The notes beneath the pieces are model-generated. The model saw nothing but the letters and a program-made list of their open reading frames with translations, searched no databases and was not told where the DNA came from. This document shows, one piece after another, positions 17,285-26,566 of a stretch of 64,000 nucleotides of DNA (positions are counted from its first letter, which is position 1; every line of letters begins with the position of its first letter). The position numbers and the translations under genes were made by a program. The DNA is taken from assembly GCF_900142605.1 (NCBI RefSeq), contig NZ_FRBL01000016.1, positions 1 to 64,000 of the forward strand, read 5' to 3'. The stretch is from Chitinophaga jiangningensis (GTDB lineage: Bacteria; Bacteroidota; Bacteroidia; Chitinophagales; Chitinophagaceae).

Positions 17285-17464
17285 ATTACAATAAATTATA
17301 TTTAATGTTTTTACGCGATCATGCATTCAAATTTAAAACTAAATTCCTTATTTTTATATCATAAATCATACGCCTTCCTCCAATTTTACATTTCTTCCGA
17401 GAAAAATTATTATATATATTATTTTATAATATTTTTAATCTCCCGATTTCAAAATCTATTTCCA
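17285..17464. promoter_or_regulatory. Divergent promoter region, cobA (-) and nirB (+)
   Basis: A 180-bp, strongly AT-rich gap (notably 17400-17460) between the divergent cobA-regulator and nirB operons. Both promoters must lie here. I did not find a clear FNR/CRP-type palindrome of the TTGATxxxxATCAA kind. Confidence 0.6.
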
Positions 17465-19960
17465 ATGAAAGTAATCGTAATAGGGAACGGCATGGTAGGC
17501 TACAAATTCTGTGAGAAGCTCCGTTCTATGGCAGATACCGGGACAGAACTGATAGTTTTTGGCGAAGAACCCCGCCCGGCGTACGACAGAGTCCATCTTA
17601 CCTCCTACCTCGATGGCAAAACCGCTGATGACCTCCTCCTCGCCGATTTACAATGGTATAAGGACAACAACATCATATTACATACAGGCGACCCCGTTAC
17701 CCGCATCGACCGGCACCGTAAAACCGTGCACACGCTCGATGGTAAGGCAGAAACCTATGACTACCTCGTAATGGCCACCGGCTCCGCCCCCTTTGTGCCC
17801 CCGGTGCCAGGCATTCATAAAAAAGGCGTATTTGTATATCGCACTATCGAAGACCTGGACGCCATCCGTGCGTATGCCGCCAACGCAAAAGCGGGTATCG
17901 TCATAGGTGGTGGACTGCTCGGATTGGAAGCCGCCAAGGCACTGCTCGACCTCCAGGTGCCGGAGTCGTTCGTGGTGGAATTCTCCTCCCGGCTCATGCC
18001 CCGACAGATAGACGAACAAGGATCTGCCATATTAGAAAATAAACTTAACACACTGGGAATCAAAGTTCTTACCAACCGTAATTCCAGCGAAGTTTTAGGT
18101 GAAAATGAAGTAACCGGGCTGGCATTTACAGATGGATCATCCGTGAACGCTGACATCATTATTGTGTCTGCCGGCATCAAACCAAGAGATGAACTGGCCT
18201 TACAGGCAGGCCTTACTTTAGGTCCGCGCGGAGGAATCCTCGTGAACGACCGGATGCAGACTTCCGATCCGGAGATCTTCGCCATCGGGGAATGTGCCCT
18301 GCATAATCAAATGATCTATGGCCTGGTAGCACCGGGTTATGATATGGCCGCCGTAGCAGCTGCTACTATTTTGGGAGAAGAAAAAGCCTTCACCGGCTTT
18401 GATATGAGTACCAAACTTAAACTCATCGGTGTGGACGTGGCCAGTTTCGGCGATCCTTTCCCCTTACCACATACCTGCCATAGTATCGTATTTGAAGATC
18501 GTTTCACCGGTGTATATAAAAGACTCAACATCACACCGGATGGCACCCGCCTGCTGGGAGGTATCCTCATCGGAGATGCGGCCGACTATAACATGCTGCT
18601 GCAAACCACCAAAAATAGTATGCCACTGCCGGCCAATCCATCTGAACTGCTCACCGGCGCCAAAAAAGACGGAGACGCCAACTCGGCCGCCGTTACCGGC
18701 TTACCGGATGATGCCATCATCTGCAGCTGCGAAAGTGTGAGTAAAGGGCGTATATGCGGTGCCGTTACTGCCGGCCTGGAAACCTTCGACGACGTGAAAA
18801 AGGCCACCAAAGCAGGTTCCTGCTGCGGCGGCTGCGCCCCGATGGTGAAAGACCTCATCACCGCCACCATGAAAGCCGAAGGCCGCTACATCCGTAACGT
18901 CATCTGCGAACACTTTGCCTACTCCCGCCAGGAAATGCTGGACCTCATCAAAGTAAAAGCACTCCGCAGCTTCGATGAAGTAATTGACGCCTACGGCCAC
19001 GGCGATGGCTGTGAAGTTTGTAAACCAGTGGTGGCATCTATCCTCGCCAGTCTCTGGAATGAACTGATCCTCGACAAAGGCAACGACACCGCCCAGGACT
19101 CCAATGACCGCTACCTCGCCAACATCCAGAAAGGTGGCACCTATTCCGTAGTGCCCCGGATACCGGGCGGTGAAATCACCCCGGAAAAGCTGATCGTAAT
19201 CGGGCAGGTAGCCGTTAAATACAACCTCTATACGAAAATCACCGGCGGCCAGCGCATCGACTTATTCGGCGCCCACCTCAGCGATCTCCCCTTTATCTGG
19301 GAGGAACTGATTGAAGCCGGCTTCGAAAGCGGCCATGCCTACGGAAAAGCACTGCGCACCGTGAAAAGCTGCGTGGGCTCCACCTGGTGCCGCTTCGGGC
19401 TGCACGACAGCGTGAGCTTCGCCATACAAATCGAGGAACGCTACCGCGGCCTTCGCGCACCTCATAAAATCAAATCCGCCGTTTCCGGTTGTATCCGTGA
19501 ATGTGCCGAAGCACAATCGAAAGACTTCGGTATCATCGCCACAGAAAAAGGCTGGAACCTGTATGTATGCGGTAACGGCGGCTCCAAGCCACAACACGCC
19601 AAACTGCTGGCCTCCGATATCGACAGCGAAACCTGCATTAAATATATTGACCGGTTCCTGATGTTCTATATCAAAACCGCTGACCCGCTCACCCGCACCG
19701 CTACCTGGCTCAACAAGCTGGATGGTGGCATGGACTACCTCCACAACGTAGTAGTAAATGACAGCCTGGGTATTGCCGCCGAGCTCGAAGCCGCCATGCA
19801 AAACCTGGTAGACCACTACAAATGCGAATGGAAAGAGGTAGTTGAAAGCCCTGAACTGCGCAAGCGCTTCTCGCATTTCATCAATGCGCCGGAAGAAAAA
19901 GACCCTACTGTTAAATTTGAAAAAATGCGCGATCAGAAACGCGCCGCTGAATGGAAATAA
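17465..19960 (+). CDS. nirB: Nitrite reductase [NAD(P)H], large subunit
   Basis: Cytoplasmic assimilatory enzyme that reduces nitrite to ammonium. The ATG at 17465 begins MKVIVIGNGMVGYKF, a GxGxxG FAD motif; an open frame continuing upstream to 17321 is not part of the family. Domains in order over 831 residues: FAD/NAD(P) oxidoreductase (1-400, second nucleotide motif IVIGGGLLGLEAAKAL), a BFD-like [2Fe-2S] domain (about 418-470, CSCESVSKG...CCGGC), a nitrite/sulfite reductase ferredoxin-like half domain (about 555-625) and the sirohaem/[4Fe-4S] domain with SCVGSTWCRFG (C-x5-C, about residue 636) and SGCIRECAEAQ (C-x3-C, about 676). All cofactor ligands are intact. nirD follows 24 bp later. 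Confidence 0.97.
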   Translation: MKVIVIGNGMVGYKFCEKLRSMADTGTELIVFGEEPRPAYDRVHLTSYLDGKTADDLLLADLQWYKDNNIILHTGDPVTRIDRHRKTVHTLDGKAETYDYLVMATGSAPFVPPVPGIHKKGVFVYRTIEDLDAIRAYAANAKAGIVIGGGLLGLEAAKALLDLQVPESFVVEFSSRLMPRQIDEQGSAILENKLNTLGIKVLTNRNSSEVLGENEVTGLAFTDGSSVNADIIIVSAGIKPRDELALQAGLTLGPRGGILVNDRMQTSDPEIFAIGECALHNQMIYGLVAPGYDMAAVAAATILGEEKAFTGFDMSTKLKLIGVDVASFGDPFPLPHTCHSIVFEDRFTGVYKRLNITPDGTRLLGGILIGDAADYNMLLQTTKNSMPLPANPSELLTGAKKDGDANSAAVTGLPDDAIICSCESVSKGRICGAVTAGLETFDDVKKATKAGSCCGGCAPMVKDLITATMKAEGRYIRNVICEHFAYSRQEMLDLIKVKALRSFDEVIDAYGHGDGCEVCKPVVASILASLWNELILDKGNDTAQDSNDRYLANIQKGGTYSVVPRIPGGEITPEKLIVIGQVAVKYNLYTKITGGQRIDLFGAHLSDLPFIWEELIEAGFESGHAYGKALRTVKSCVGSTWCRFGLHDSVSFAIQIEERYRGLRAPHKIKSAVSGCIRECAEAQSKDFGIIATEKGWNLYVCGNGGSKPQHAKLLASDIDSETCIKYIDRFLMFYIKTADPLTRTATWLNKLDGGMDYLHNVVVNDSLGIAAELEAAMQNLVDHYKCEWKEVVESPELRKRFSHFINAPEEKDPTVKFEKMRDQKRAAEWK

Positions 19961-19984
19961 TTCTATCAACTAAATCCTACCGCT

Positions 19985-20353
19985 ATGTCTGTAATCGAAA
20001 CAAGTATCACCTGGTTTTACGCCTGCAACACTACCGATGTGCCTACTAACGGTGGCGTATGTGTGAAGCTGGCAGAAGAACAGATCGCCCTCTATTACTT
20101 CGCCCGCCGAAATGAATGGTTTGCTACCCAGAATATGTGTCCGCACCGCCAGCAAATGGCTTTGAGTCGCGGCATGACCGGCACCGTTAAAGACGAGCCT
20201 AAGGTAGCCTGCCCTTTTCACAAGAAAACCTTCTCCCTGCTGGATGGCCGCTGTATCTCCGATGACGCGGAATCCTCCATCACTGTTTACCCCGTAAAAG
20301 TGATTGACGACCGGGTATACATTGGTATTGCCAAAGAGCTTATGGAAGTATAG
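19985..20353 (+). CDS. nirD: Nitrite reductase small subunit, Rieske-type
   Basis: A 122-residue partner of NirB. It has a Rieske fold with both ligand pairs present: MCPHRQ (C-x-H) near residue 48 and ACPFHKKTF (C-x2-H) near residue 73, so it should bind a [2Fe-2S] cluster. It lies 24 bp after nirB in the same operon. Two GC-rich hairpins follow it before the porin gene. Confidence 0.95.
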   Translation: MSVIETSITWFYACNTTDVPTNGGVCVKLAEEQIALYYFARRNEWFATQNMCPHRQQMALSRGMTGTVKDEPKVACPFHKKTFSLLDGRCISDDAESSITVYPVKVIDDRVYIGIAKELMEV

Positions 20354-20398
20354 CGCCTATATAAAAGGCGAAACCCGGCAGCGGGCAGGCTGGCCGGG
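20354..20398. repeat. Two hairpins in the nirD-porin gap
   Basis: CGCCT near the nirD stop pairs with AGGCG (about 20366-20370). CCCGGC (20374-20379) pairs with GCCGGG (20393-20398). There is no T-tract, so these look more like mRNA processing or stabilising structures, or a weak attenuator, than a full terminator within the operon. Confidence 0.55.
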
Positions 20399-20447
20399 CT
20401 TCTGACTCAAAAATGATTGGCTCACTTTTAAAATCGATCTAAGTTAC

Positions 20448-21749
20448 ATGAAAAAACTGTTTCTTAGCGGGGCTTCCTTTGTCTTATCCGGACTATTTAT
20501 CCGACCGGCATATGCACAGTTATCCATCAACGCTCAATTACGTACCCGCTCCGAATTCCGCGACGGACAAGGAGCTCCCCTTCCGGCCAATGCCAAACCG
20601 GCATTTTTCACTTCCCAGCGCAGCAGGCTGAATTTAGGCTTTAATACCTACCGCTTACAGCTGGGCCTCACCGTGCAGGACGTAAGGGTATGGGGCCAGG
20701 ATGCCTCCACCATCAACCGCACTACCACCGCGGATAACAACGGGTTCCTCCTGCATGAAGCCTGGGCCGCGGTGATGCTTACCGATACTACCGTAAAAAA
20801 TTACACCCTGAGCCTCAAAGCAGGCCGGCAGGAACTGGTGTATGATGATAGTCGCCTCCTGGGCAACCTGGACTGGTTACAGCAGGGCCGGCGCCACGAC
20901 GCCGTACTGTTGCGTTATCAGTCCGCCAAATGGCAACTCCACCTCGGCGCCGCTTTCAATCAAAATAAAGAAAACGGCAGCGGCACCATCTACAACCCTA
21001 CTCCTCCCGGTAACTACGCCGCTAATACTAACGGAGGCAGTATGTACAAAAGCATGGAGTTCCTGCATGCCAGCAGGAAAACAGGCGCGCAAACGCTGTC
21101 CTTCCTCGTGCTGGCAGATCAGTTTTCCCGCTCCCATACCGACACTGTCAATAACCTGCCGGTGAAAACCTGGGAAGCCACTACTACCAGCCGCATTACC
21201 GCCGGACTTTACTGGAACCACCAGACCAAACTGCTGGAGGCTACGGCTGCCGGCTATTTCCAGGCGGCCACCAACCCATCGTACCTGTTAAGCGCCAATG
21301 TGCTGTTTAAGCTGAGCAGTACCTTCAGCGTGGGACCCGGCGTGGATTATACCAGTCCCTGGTTCGATCCCCTCTATGGTACGCCACATAAGTTCTGGGG
21401 CAATATGGATTACTTCTATGTTGCCAGTCCGTTTGGCCGTGAGGGCCTGCAGGACTACTACCTCAAATCCCGGTGGAAGCCTTCCGCCAAATGGATGATC
21501 AATGCGGACCTGCACCAGTTTTTAAGCGCCGGCAGTATACCCGGCTATAACAAAAACTTAGGCACAGAAGCAGATATCACCGCTACGTATAGTCTTACCC
21601 GTATTATCAGTATAGAAGGTGGTTACAGTCACTATTGGAGTACCAATACACTCACCTCTCCCACTGTCAAGAACATCGCCAACTCCACCAGTAACAGTAA
21701 CTGGGCCTACCTGATGCTGACGGTGAAACCGGAAATCTTTATTAAATAA
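20448..21749 (+). CDS. Outer-membrane porin, alginate-export-like family
   Basis: A 433-residue beta-barrel protein with a signal peptide (MKKLFLSGASFVLSGLF...AYAQ) and alternating beta-strand sequence throughout (for example LSINAQLRTRSEFRDGQG and LNLGFNTYRLQLGLTVQDVRVWG), typical of the alginate_exp family. There is nothing alginate-specific nearby. It sits between nirD and the nitrate transporter in one co-directional run, so a role as the outer-membrane channel for nitrate or nitrite is the best contextual guess. The protein itself does not prove the substrate. Confidence 0.8.
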   Translation: MKKLFLSGASFVLSGLFIRPAYAQLSINAQLRTRSEFRDGQGAPLPANAKPAFFTSQRSRLNLGFNTYRLQLGLTVQDVRVWGQDASTINRTTTADNNGFLLHEAWAAVMLTDTTVKNYTLSLKAGRQELVYDDSRLLGNLDWLQQGRRHDAVLLRYQSAKWQLHLGAAFNQNKENGSGTIYNPTPPGNYAANTNGGSMYKSMEFLHASRKTGAQTLSFLVLADQFSRSHTDTVNNLPVKTWEATTTSRITAGLYWNHQTKLLEATAAGYFQAATNPSYLLSANVLFKLSSTFSVGPGVDYTSPWFDPLYGTPHKFWGNMDYFYVASPFGREGLQDYYLKSRWKPSAKWMINADLHQFLSAGSIPGYNKNLGTEADITATYSLTRIISIEGGYSHYWSTNTLTSPTVKNIANSTSNSNWAYLMLTVKPEIFIK

Positions 21750-21766
21750 CCTGTAAACCAAAGTCT

Positions 21767-23050
21767 ATGTCTGCTCAACTCGATAAAATAAAATTATTTA
21801 GTCTGAACTCCGTTCAGATGCGCACTTTCCACATCACGTGGCTGATGTTTTTCGTTTGCTTTTTCGGCTGGTTCGGGCTGGCACCGCTGATGCCCACCAT
21901 CCGGGAAGACCTCGGGCTCTCCAAATCGCAGGTAGGTAATATTATGATCGCCTCCGTGAGTGGTACCATTATCGCCCGTTTAATTATAGGGAGACTTTGT
22001 GACCGCTGGGGGCCGCGTAAAACGGCGGTGCGGCTGCTGATCGCGGGCTCCTTACCGGTGTTCCTGGTGGGGCTGGCAGACAACTACACTACCTTTTTAC
22101 TGTTTCGTTTAGCCATCAGCGTGATAGGCGCTTCCTTTGTGGTAACGCAATTCCATACCGGGCTGATGTTCGCTCCCTCCATCAAAGGCACTGCCAACGC
22201 CATCACCGGCGGCTGGGGCAACCTGGGCGGTGGCGTCACCAACATGGTGATGCCGCTGATTTTCGCGGCCATCGTAGGCTTTGGCTTTACCAAATCAGAA
22301 GCCTGGCGGTATGCCATGATAGTACCCGGTGTGATGATGCTGGTGGTAGCCTGGTTATATTATAAGTTCACCAAAGACACGCCGGAAGGCAACTTCGACG
22401 AAATCAACCAGCGCAAAATAGCCGGCCCTACCGACTGGAGCGTGCTGAAAGAATGGCGCATCTGGGCGCTGACGCTGGCTTACGGCATGTGCTTCGGCAT
22501 GGAGATCACCTTTGACAATGTGGCCTCCTTACACTTCGTAGATACGTTTGGGTTAGATCAGGCCATAGCCGGCTTCCTGGCCGGGATATTTGGATTCATG
22601 AACATTTTTGCCAGGGCCCTGGGTGGTATCGTATCCGATAAAGTAGGTGCTAAGCATGGCATGCGCGGCAAGGGCCGCCTCCTCGGGTTCATGCTGCTGG
22701 GCGAAGGTGTGGGCCTGCTCTGGTTTGCCCATGCCGGCAGTCTGGGCCTGGCGATCATTTGCATGCTCAGCTTTGCCCTCTTCCTAAAAATGGCTAATGG
22801 CGCCACCTTCGGCATCGTGCCATTTATCAACGAAAAGAACGGCGGACTGGTGAGCGGCATAGTAGGCGCCGGCGGCAACCTGGGCGGTATGCTGTTCGGG
22901 TTCTTGTTTAAATCAGAAAGCATCACCTATATACAGGCCTTTCAGTACCTGGGGGTGATCGTCATTATTGTTTCCGTTATCATCATGGTTACCAGGTTTG
23001 TAAAACCAGTACCTGCCAGCGATATCCGCACTGCGGCAGTTGCATCCTGA
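21767..23050 (+). CDS. narK: Nitrate/nitrite transporter, MFS NarK/NasA type
   Basis: Inner-membrane major facilitator protein of 427 residues with about 12 hydrophobic segments. The nitrate/nitrite porter signatures are present: GWFGLAPLMPTIREDLGLSKSQ in the first loop, the glycine-rich motif GTANAITGGWGNLGGGVTNM near residue 145 and GIVGAGGNLGGMLFG near residue 365. It lies 17 bp after the porin and just before the nitrate reductase, so it imports nitrate for assimilation. Confidence 0.94.
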   Translation: MSAQLDKIKLFSLNSVQMRTFHITWLMFFVCFFGWFGLAPLMPTIREDLGLSKSQVGNIMIASVSGTIIARLIIGRLCDRWGPRKTAVRLLIAGSLPVFLVGLADNYTTFLLFRLAISVIGASFVVTQFHTGLMFAPSIKGTANAITGGWGNLGGGVTNMVMPLIFAAIVGFGFTKSEAWRYAMIVPGVMMLVVAWLYYKFTKDTPEGNFDEINQRKIAGPTDWSVLKEWRIWALTLAYGMCFGMEITFDNVASLHFVDTFGLDQAIAGFLAGIFGFMNIFARALGGIVSDKVGAKHGMRGKGRLLGFMLLGEGVGLLWFAHAGSLGLAIICMLSFALFLKMANGATFGIVPFINEKNGGLVSGIVGAGGNLGGMLFGFLFKSESITYIQAFQYLGVIVIIVSVIIMVTRFVKPVPASDIRTAAVAS

Positions 23051-23071
23051 TCATTTTAAATCGTGCGTTCC

Positions 23072-26000
23072 ATGGACACATCAATCAAAACAACCTGCTG
23101 TTACTGTGGTGTAGGCTGCGGTATCATCGTGAATAAAGATAAGCGGGGAAATATTCAGGTACAGGGCGATCCCGATCATCCTGTAAACAGAGGTATGCTT
23201 TGTTCCAAGGGCATGAACCTGCACTATACCGTAATGGACACCTCCGACAGGCTCCTGTACCCCGAAATGCGGTACCACCGGAGCATGCCAAGGCAGCGGG
23301 TTTCATGGGACCAGGCGCTGGAACGCACTGCTGCCGTGTTTGGCAGCATCATCAAAAAATACGGGCCGGAGGCTGTAGCTTTTTACGCCTCCGGACAATG
23401 CCTCACAGAAGAATATTATGTGGTCAATAAGCTCATCAAAGGATACATCGGGAGCAATAACATCGACACCAACTCCCGGTTATGCATGAGCAGCGCAGTA
23501 GCAGCCTACAAAATGGCATTGGGCGAGGATAGCGTTCCTGGCAACTATGACGACATCGCTGCCGCGGATTGCATCTTCGTTGCCGGCGCTAACCCCGCCT
23601 GGTGTCATCCTATCCTCTGGCGCCGCGTGGAAGCCGCCAGGGCTGCCAACCCTGCCCTGAAAATTATTGTGAGCGATCCACGGGTAACGCAAACCTGCGC
23701 CATGGCAGATATTCACCTGCAAATCAATCCCGGAACAGACATTACCCTGCACCACGCTATTGGCCGCGCCATCATCATGCAGGGCTATACGAACCAGGCC
23801 TTCATTTGTTTGCATACCAACGGCTACGAAGCCTATCGCAAAAAGGTAATGGAGCGTACGGTAGAAGAAGCAGCCCTGATCTGCGGGGTGAATGCGGCGG
23901 ACATCTACACCACTGCGCGCTACATCGGCGAGGCAAACGGCTTCATGTCATGCTGGACCATGGGCCTCAACCAGAGCGTGGTTGGCGTGAGTAAAAACCT
24001 GAGCCTGATCAACCTCCACCTGATCACCGGTCATATCGGCAAGCCCGGCAGCGGACCTTTTTCGCTTACCGGCCAGCCCAATGCCATGGGGGGAAGAGAG
24101 GTGGGTGGACTTAGCAACCTGCTCCCGGCCCACCGGGTGCTGAACAATGAAGCACACCGCGAGGAAGTGGCCGCATTTTGGGGCGTCAACAGCATCTCCC
24201 CGAAACCCGGATTAACAGCCACTGAAATGTTTGAAGCGCTCGAAGACGGCCGCCTCAAAGCCATCTGGATCATGTGCACCAACCCACTCGTGAGTTTACC
24301 TGATGCGCGACAGGCAGAAGCCGCCCTGCGCAAAGCGAAATACGTAGTGGTACAGGAAATTTCCAATAAGCCGGAAACCCTGGAATATGCCGACGTAGTA
24401 CTCCCCGCCGCCGCCTGGACGGAGAAGGAAGGCACCATGACCAACGCCGAACGCCGCATCAGCTACCTCGCGCGCATCACCGATGCCCCCGGTGAAGCCC
24501 TGCCAGACGCGGAAATCATCTGCCGCTTTGCACAAAAAATGGGCTATACCGGCTTCGACTATACGAACAACGAGGAAATATACAAAGAACACACCCGCCT
24601 CACCAGCGGGACCAATACCGATATCAGTGGGCTCAACTACAGCATTATACAGGAGCATCGCAGTATTCAATGGCCCTACCGCAATGGCAAAGGCACCAGC
24701 AGACTGTTTACAGACCATCAGTTTTATACTTCCGACAAAAAAGCGATGATCCACGCTGTGGCGGATGAAAACAATTCCGTACCCGTAAGTCCGGAGTTCC
24801 CGCTGATTTTAACCACCGGCCGTATACGCGACCAGTGGCATACCATGAGCAAAACCGGGAAGGTTAACAAGCTCAAACAACATATCCGCGAGGCTTTCCT
24901 GGAAATTCACCCCGAAGATGCCGTAGAACGCGGCATCCGCCATGGTGATATTGTGGAAGTTTTGAGTGTAACCGGCAACGTTAGAGTGAAAGCTGCCCTA
25001 ACGGATAGCATTAAACAGGGCGTGGTGTTTCTGCCGATGCACTGGGGAAAAATTTTGCAGCAGGACCTGCACCGGGCTAATAATCTTACTTCGCGTTTGC
25101 TGGACCCGATTTCCAAACAACCCGATTTTAAATACAACGCGGTAACTGTCCGCAAATACCAACAGCCTAAGCGAAAAATTATCATCGTGGGTGCAGGCGC
25201 AGGTTCCAGAGGCTTTGTACGCTCCTACCGCGAACTGAACACCACCGATGAAATACTGATCTTCAGCAAGGAAGACCTGCCCTTTTACAACAGGGTAATG
25301 CTCCCGGACTACATCTGCGATACGCTGGAATGGCCACAGCTGGTGACCATGAGCAGAGAAGAGGAGAAAGATTATAATATCACGCTGAAGAGAGGCGTGT
25401 ATATTACCAGTATTGACCGGGAGAACAAAACTGTGACCGATAACCATGGTGAGGTACATCACTTTGACGTACTGCTGCTGGCTACGGGTAGTCGTGCCGC
25501 CAGACTAAAAGACGTACCGGATATACGGGGCATTTTCACCATGCGTACCCGCCCCGATGCTGACCGATTTAAATCTTATGTAAGTCCTTATAAAGGCCGC
25601 GTTATGATCACCGGTGGCGGGCTGCTTGGCATTGAGCTGGCAGCCTCGCTCCGGGAAATGGGTATAGCCGTGGGCGTTATTCAACGTACCTCCCGGCTGA
25701 TGGACCGGCAGCTGGACCACACCGCCGCCCAGCTACTCCACGAAGAACTGACCGACAGAGGTATTGAAACTTATTTTAACGATGAGATTTCCCGCTTCGA
25801 TGGCGATGAGGAAGTAACGGGACTATATATGAAGAGTGGCCGGTATATTCCCTGTCAGGCCGTAGTGATGACCATCGGCACCCAGCCTAACACTGAGCTG
25901 GCAGTAGCCGCAGGCCTGCAATGCGAGCGGGGTGTAACGGTTAATGAATATTTACAGACCAGCGATCCGGATATTTTTGCCATCGGGGAAATCGCTTCCT

Positions 26001-26566
26001 TCAGGGGCACGCTGTATGGTATTACCGCAGCGGCGGAGCAACAGGCAGCAGTGGTTGCCGCTTACCTCTGCGGAGATACCGGCAGCTATTATAAAGGGTC
26101 GCTGTTTATGAACATCCTCAAAATGCACGGCACCGACATCTGTTCGCTGGGCATGGTGCTCACGCCAGATGATCCTGCCTATGAGGAAATTATTTTCATG
26201 GACAAGGCCAAGCGCTATTATAAAAAATGCATTGTTCACCAGGACAAACTGGTGGGCGCCATTTTGATTGGCGACAAATCCGAGTTTTTAGAGTTTAAAG
26301 ATTTGATACAGCAAGGCACAGAACTGAGCGATAAGCGCCTGCAGCTGTTACGTTCCGGCAACAAGGGCGATTCCGTGATCGGCAGGCTGGTGTGCAGTTG
26401 CGGCAACGTGGGCGAAGGGAATATCAAAGCAGAGATTGACAAAGGCTGTGACACGCTGCCTGCGCTATGCCAGGCCAGTGGCGCTGGCATGGGTTGTGGC
26501 AGCTGCCGGTCCGAGGTGAAGGCGATATTGGAAAAATGTTTACCCGAAAAATCAATACTTGTATAG
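23072..26566 (+). CDS. nasA: Assimilatory nitrate reductase fused to NAD(P)H oxidoreductase and BFD domain
   Basis: Cytoplasmic reductase of nitrate to nitrite. I choose the ATG at 23072; a GTG at 23063 would add three residues. Domains in order: [4Fe-4S] motif CCYCGVGCG...GMLCSKG at the N-terminus; Mo-bisMGD catalytic domain to about residue 700, with the Mo-ligand region NSRLCMSSAV; an FAD/NAD(P) oxidoreductase like the front of NirB (about 703-1090: IIIVGAGAGSRG, MITGGGLLGIELAASL); and a C-terminal BFD-like [2Fe-2S] domain (about 1106-1160: CSCGNVGEG...GCGSC). In Klebsiella-type systems the catalytic and electron-donating units are separate proteins, so this is a self-contained NAD(P)H-nitrate reductase of about 1164 residues. 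The next gene starts at the base after its stop. Confidence 0.95.
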   Translation: MDTSIKTTCCYCGVGCGIIVNKDKRGNIQVQGDPDHPVNRGMLCSKGMNLHYTVMDTSDRLLYPEMRYHRSMPRQRVSWDQALERTAAVFGSIIKKYGPEAVAFYASGQCLTEEYYVVNKLIKGYIGSNNIDTNSRLCMSSAVAAYKMALGEDSVPGNYDDIAAADCIFVAGANPAWCHPILWRRVEAARAANPALKIIVSDPRVTQTCAMADIHLQINPGTDITLHHAIGRAIIMQGYTNQAFICLHTNGYEAYRKKVMERTVEEAALICGVNAADIYTTARYIGEANGFMSCWTMGLNQSVVGVSKNLSLINLHLITGHIGKPGSGPFSLTGQPNAMGGREVGGLSNLLPAHRVLNNEAHREEVAAFWGVNSISPKPGLTATEMFEALEDGRLKAIWIMCTNPLVSLPDARQAEAALRKAKYVVVQEISNKPETLEYADVVLPAAAWTEKEGTMTNAERRISYLARITDAPGEALPDAEIICRFAQKMGYTGFDYTNNEEIYKEHTRLTSGTNTDISGLNYSIIQEHRSIQWPYRNGKGTSRLFTDHQFYTSDKKAMIHAVADENNSVPVSPEFPLILTTGRIRDQWHTMSKTGKVNKLKQHIREAFLEIHPEDAVERGIRHGDIVEVLSVTGNVRVKAALTDSIKQGVVFLPMHWGKILQQDLHRANNLTSRLLDPISKQPDFKYNAVTVRKYQQPKRKIIIVGAGAGSRGFVRSYRELNTTDEILIFSKEDLPFYNRVMLPDYICDTLEWPQLVTMSREEEKDYNITLKRGVYITSIDRENKTVTDNHGEVHHFDVLLLATGSRAARLKDVPDIRGIFTMRTRPDADRFKSYVSPYKGRVMITGGGLLGIELAASLREMGIAVGVIQRTSRLMDRQLDHTAAQLLHEELTDRGIETYFNDEISRFDGDEEVTGLYMKSGRYIPCQAVVMTIGTQPNTELAVAAGLQCERGVTVNEYLQTSDPDIFAIGEIASFRGTLYGITAAAEQQAAVVAAYLCGDTGSYYKGSLFMNILKMHGTDICSLGMVLTPDDPAYEEIIFMDKAKRYYKKCIVHQDKLVGAILIGDKSEFLEFKDLIQQGTELSDKRLQLLRSGNKGDSVIGRLVCSCGNVGEGNIKAEIDKGCDTLPALCQASGAGMGCGSCRSEVKAILEKCLPEKSILV

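Noticed and set aside
17321..17464. An N-terminal extension of 48 residues on NirB
   Set aside because: The DNA is very AT-rich, the residues match no NirB, and the ATG at 17465 starts exactly at the conserved nucleotide-binding strand.
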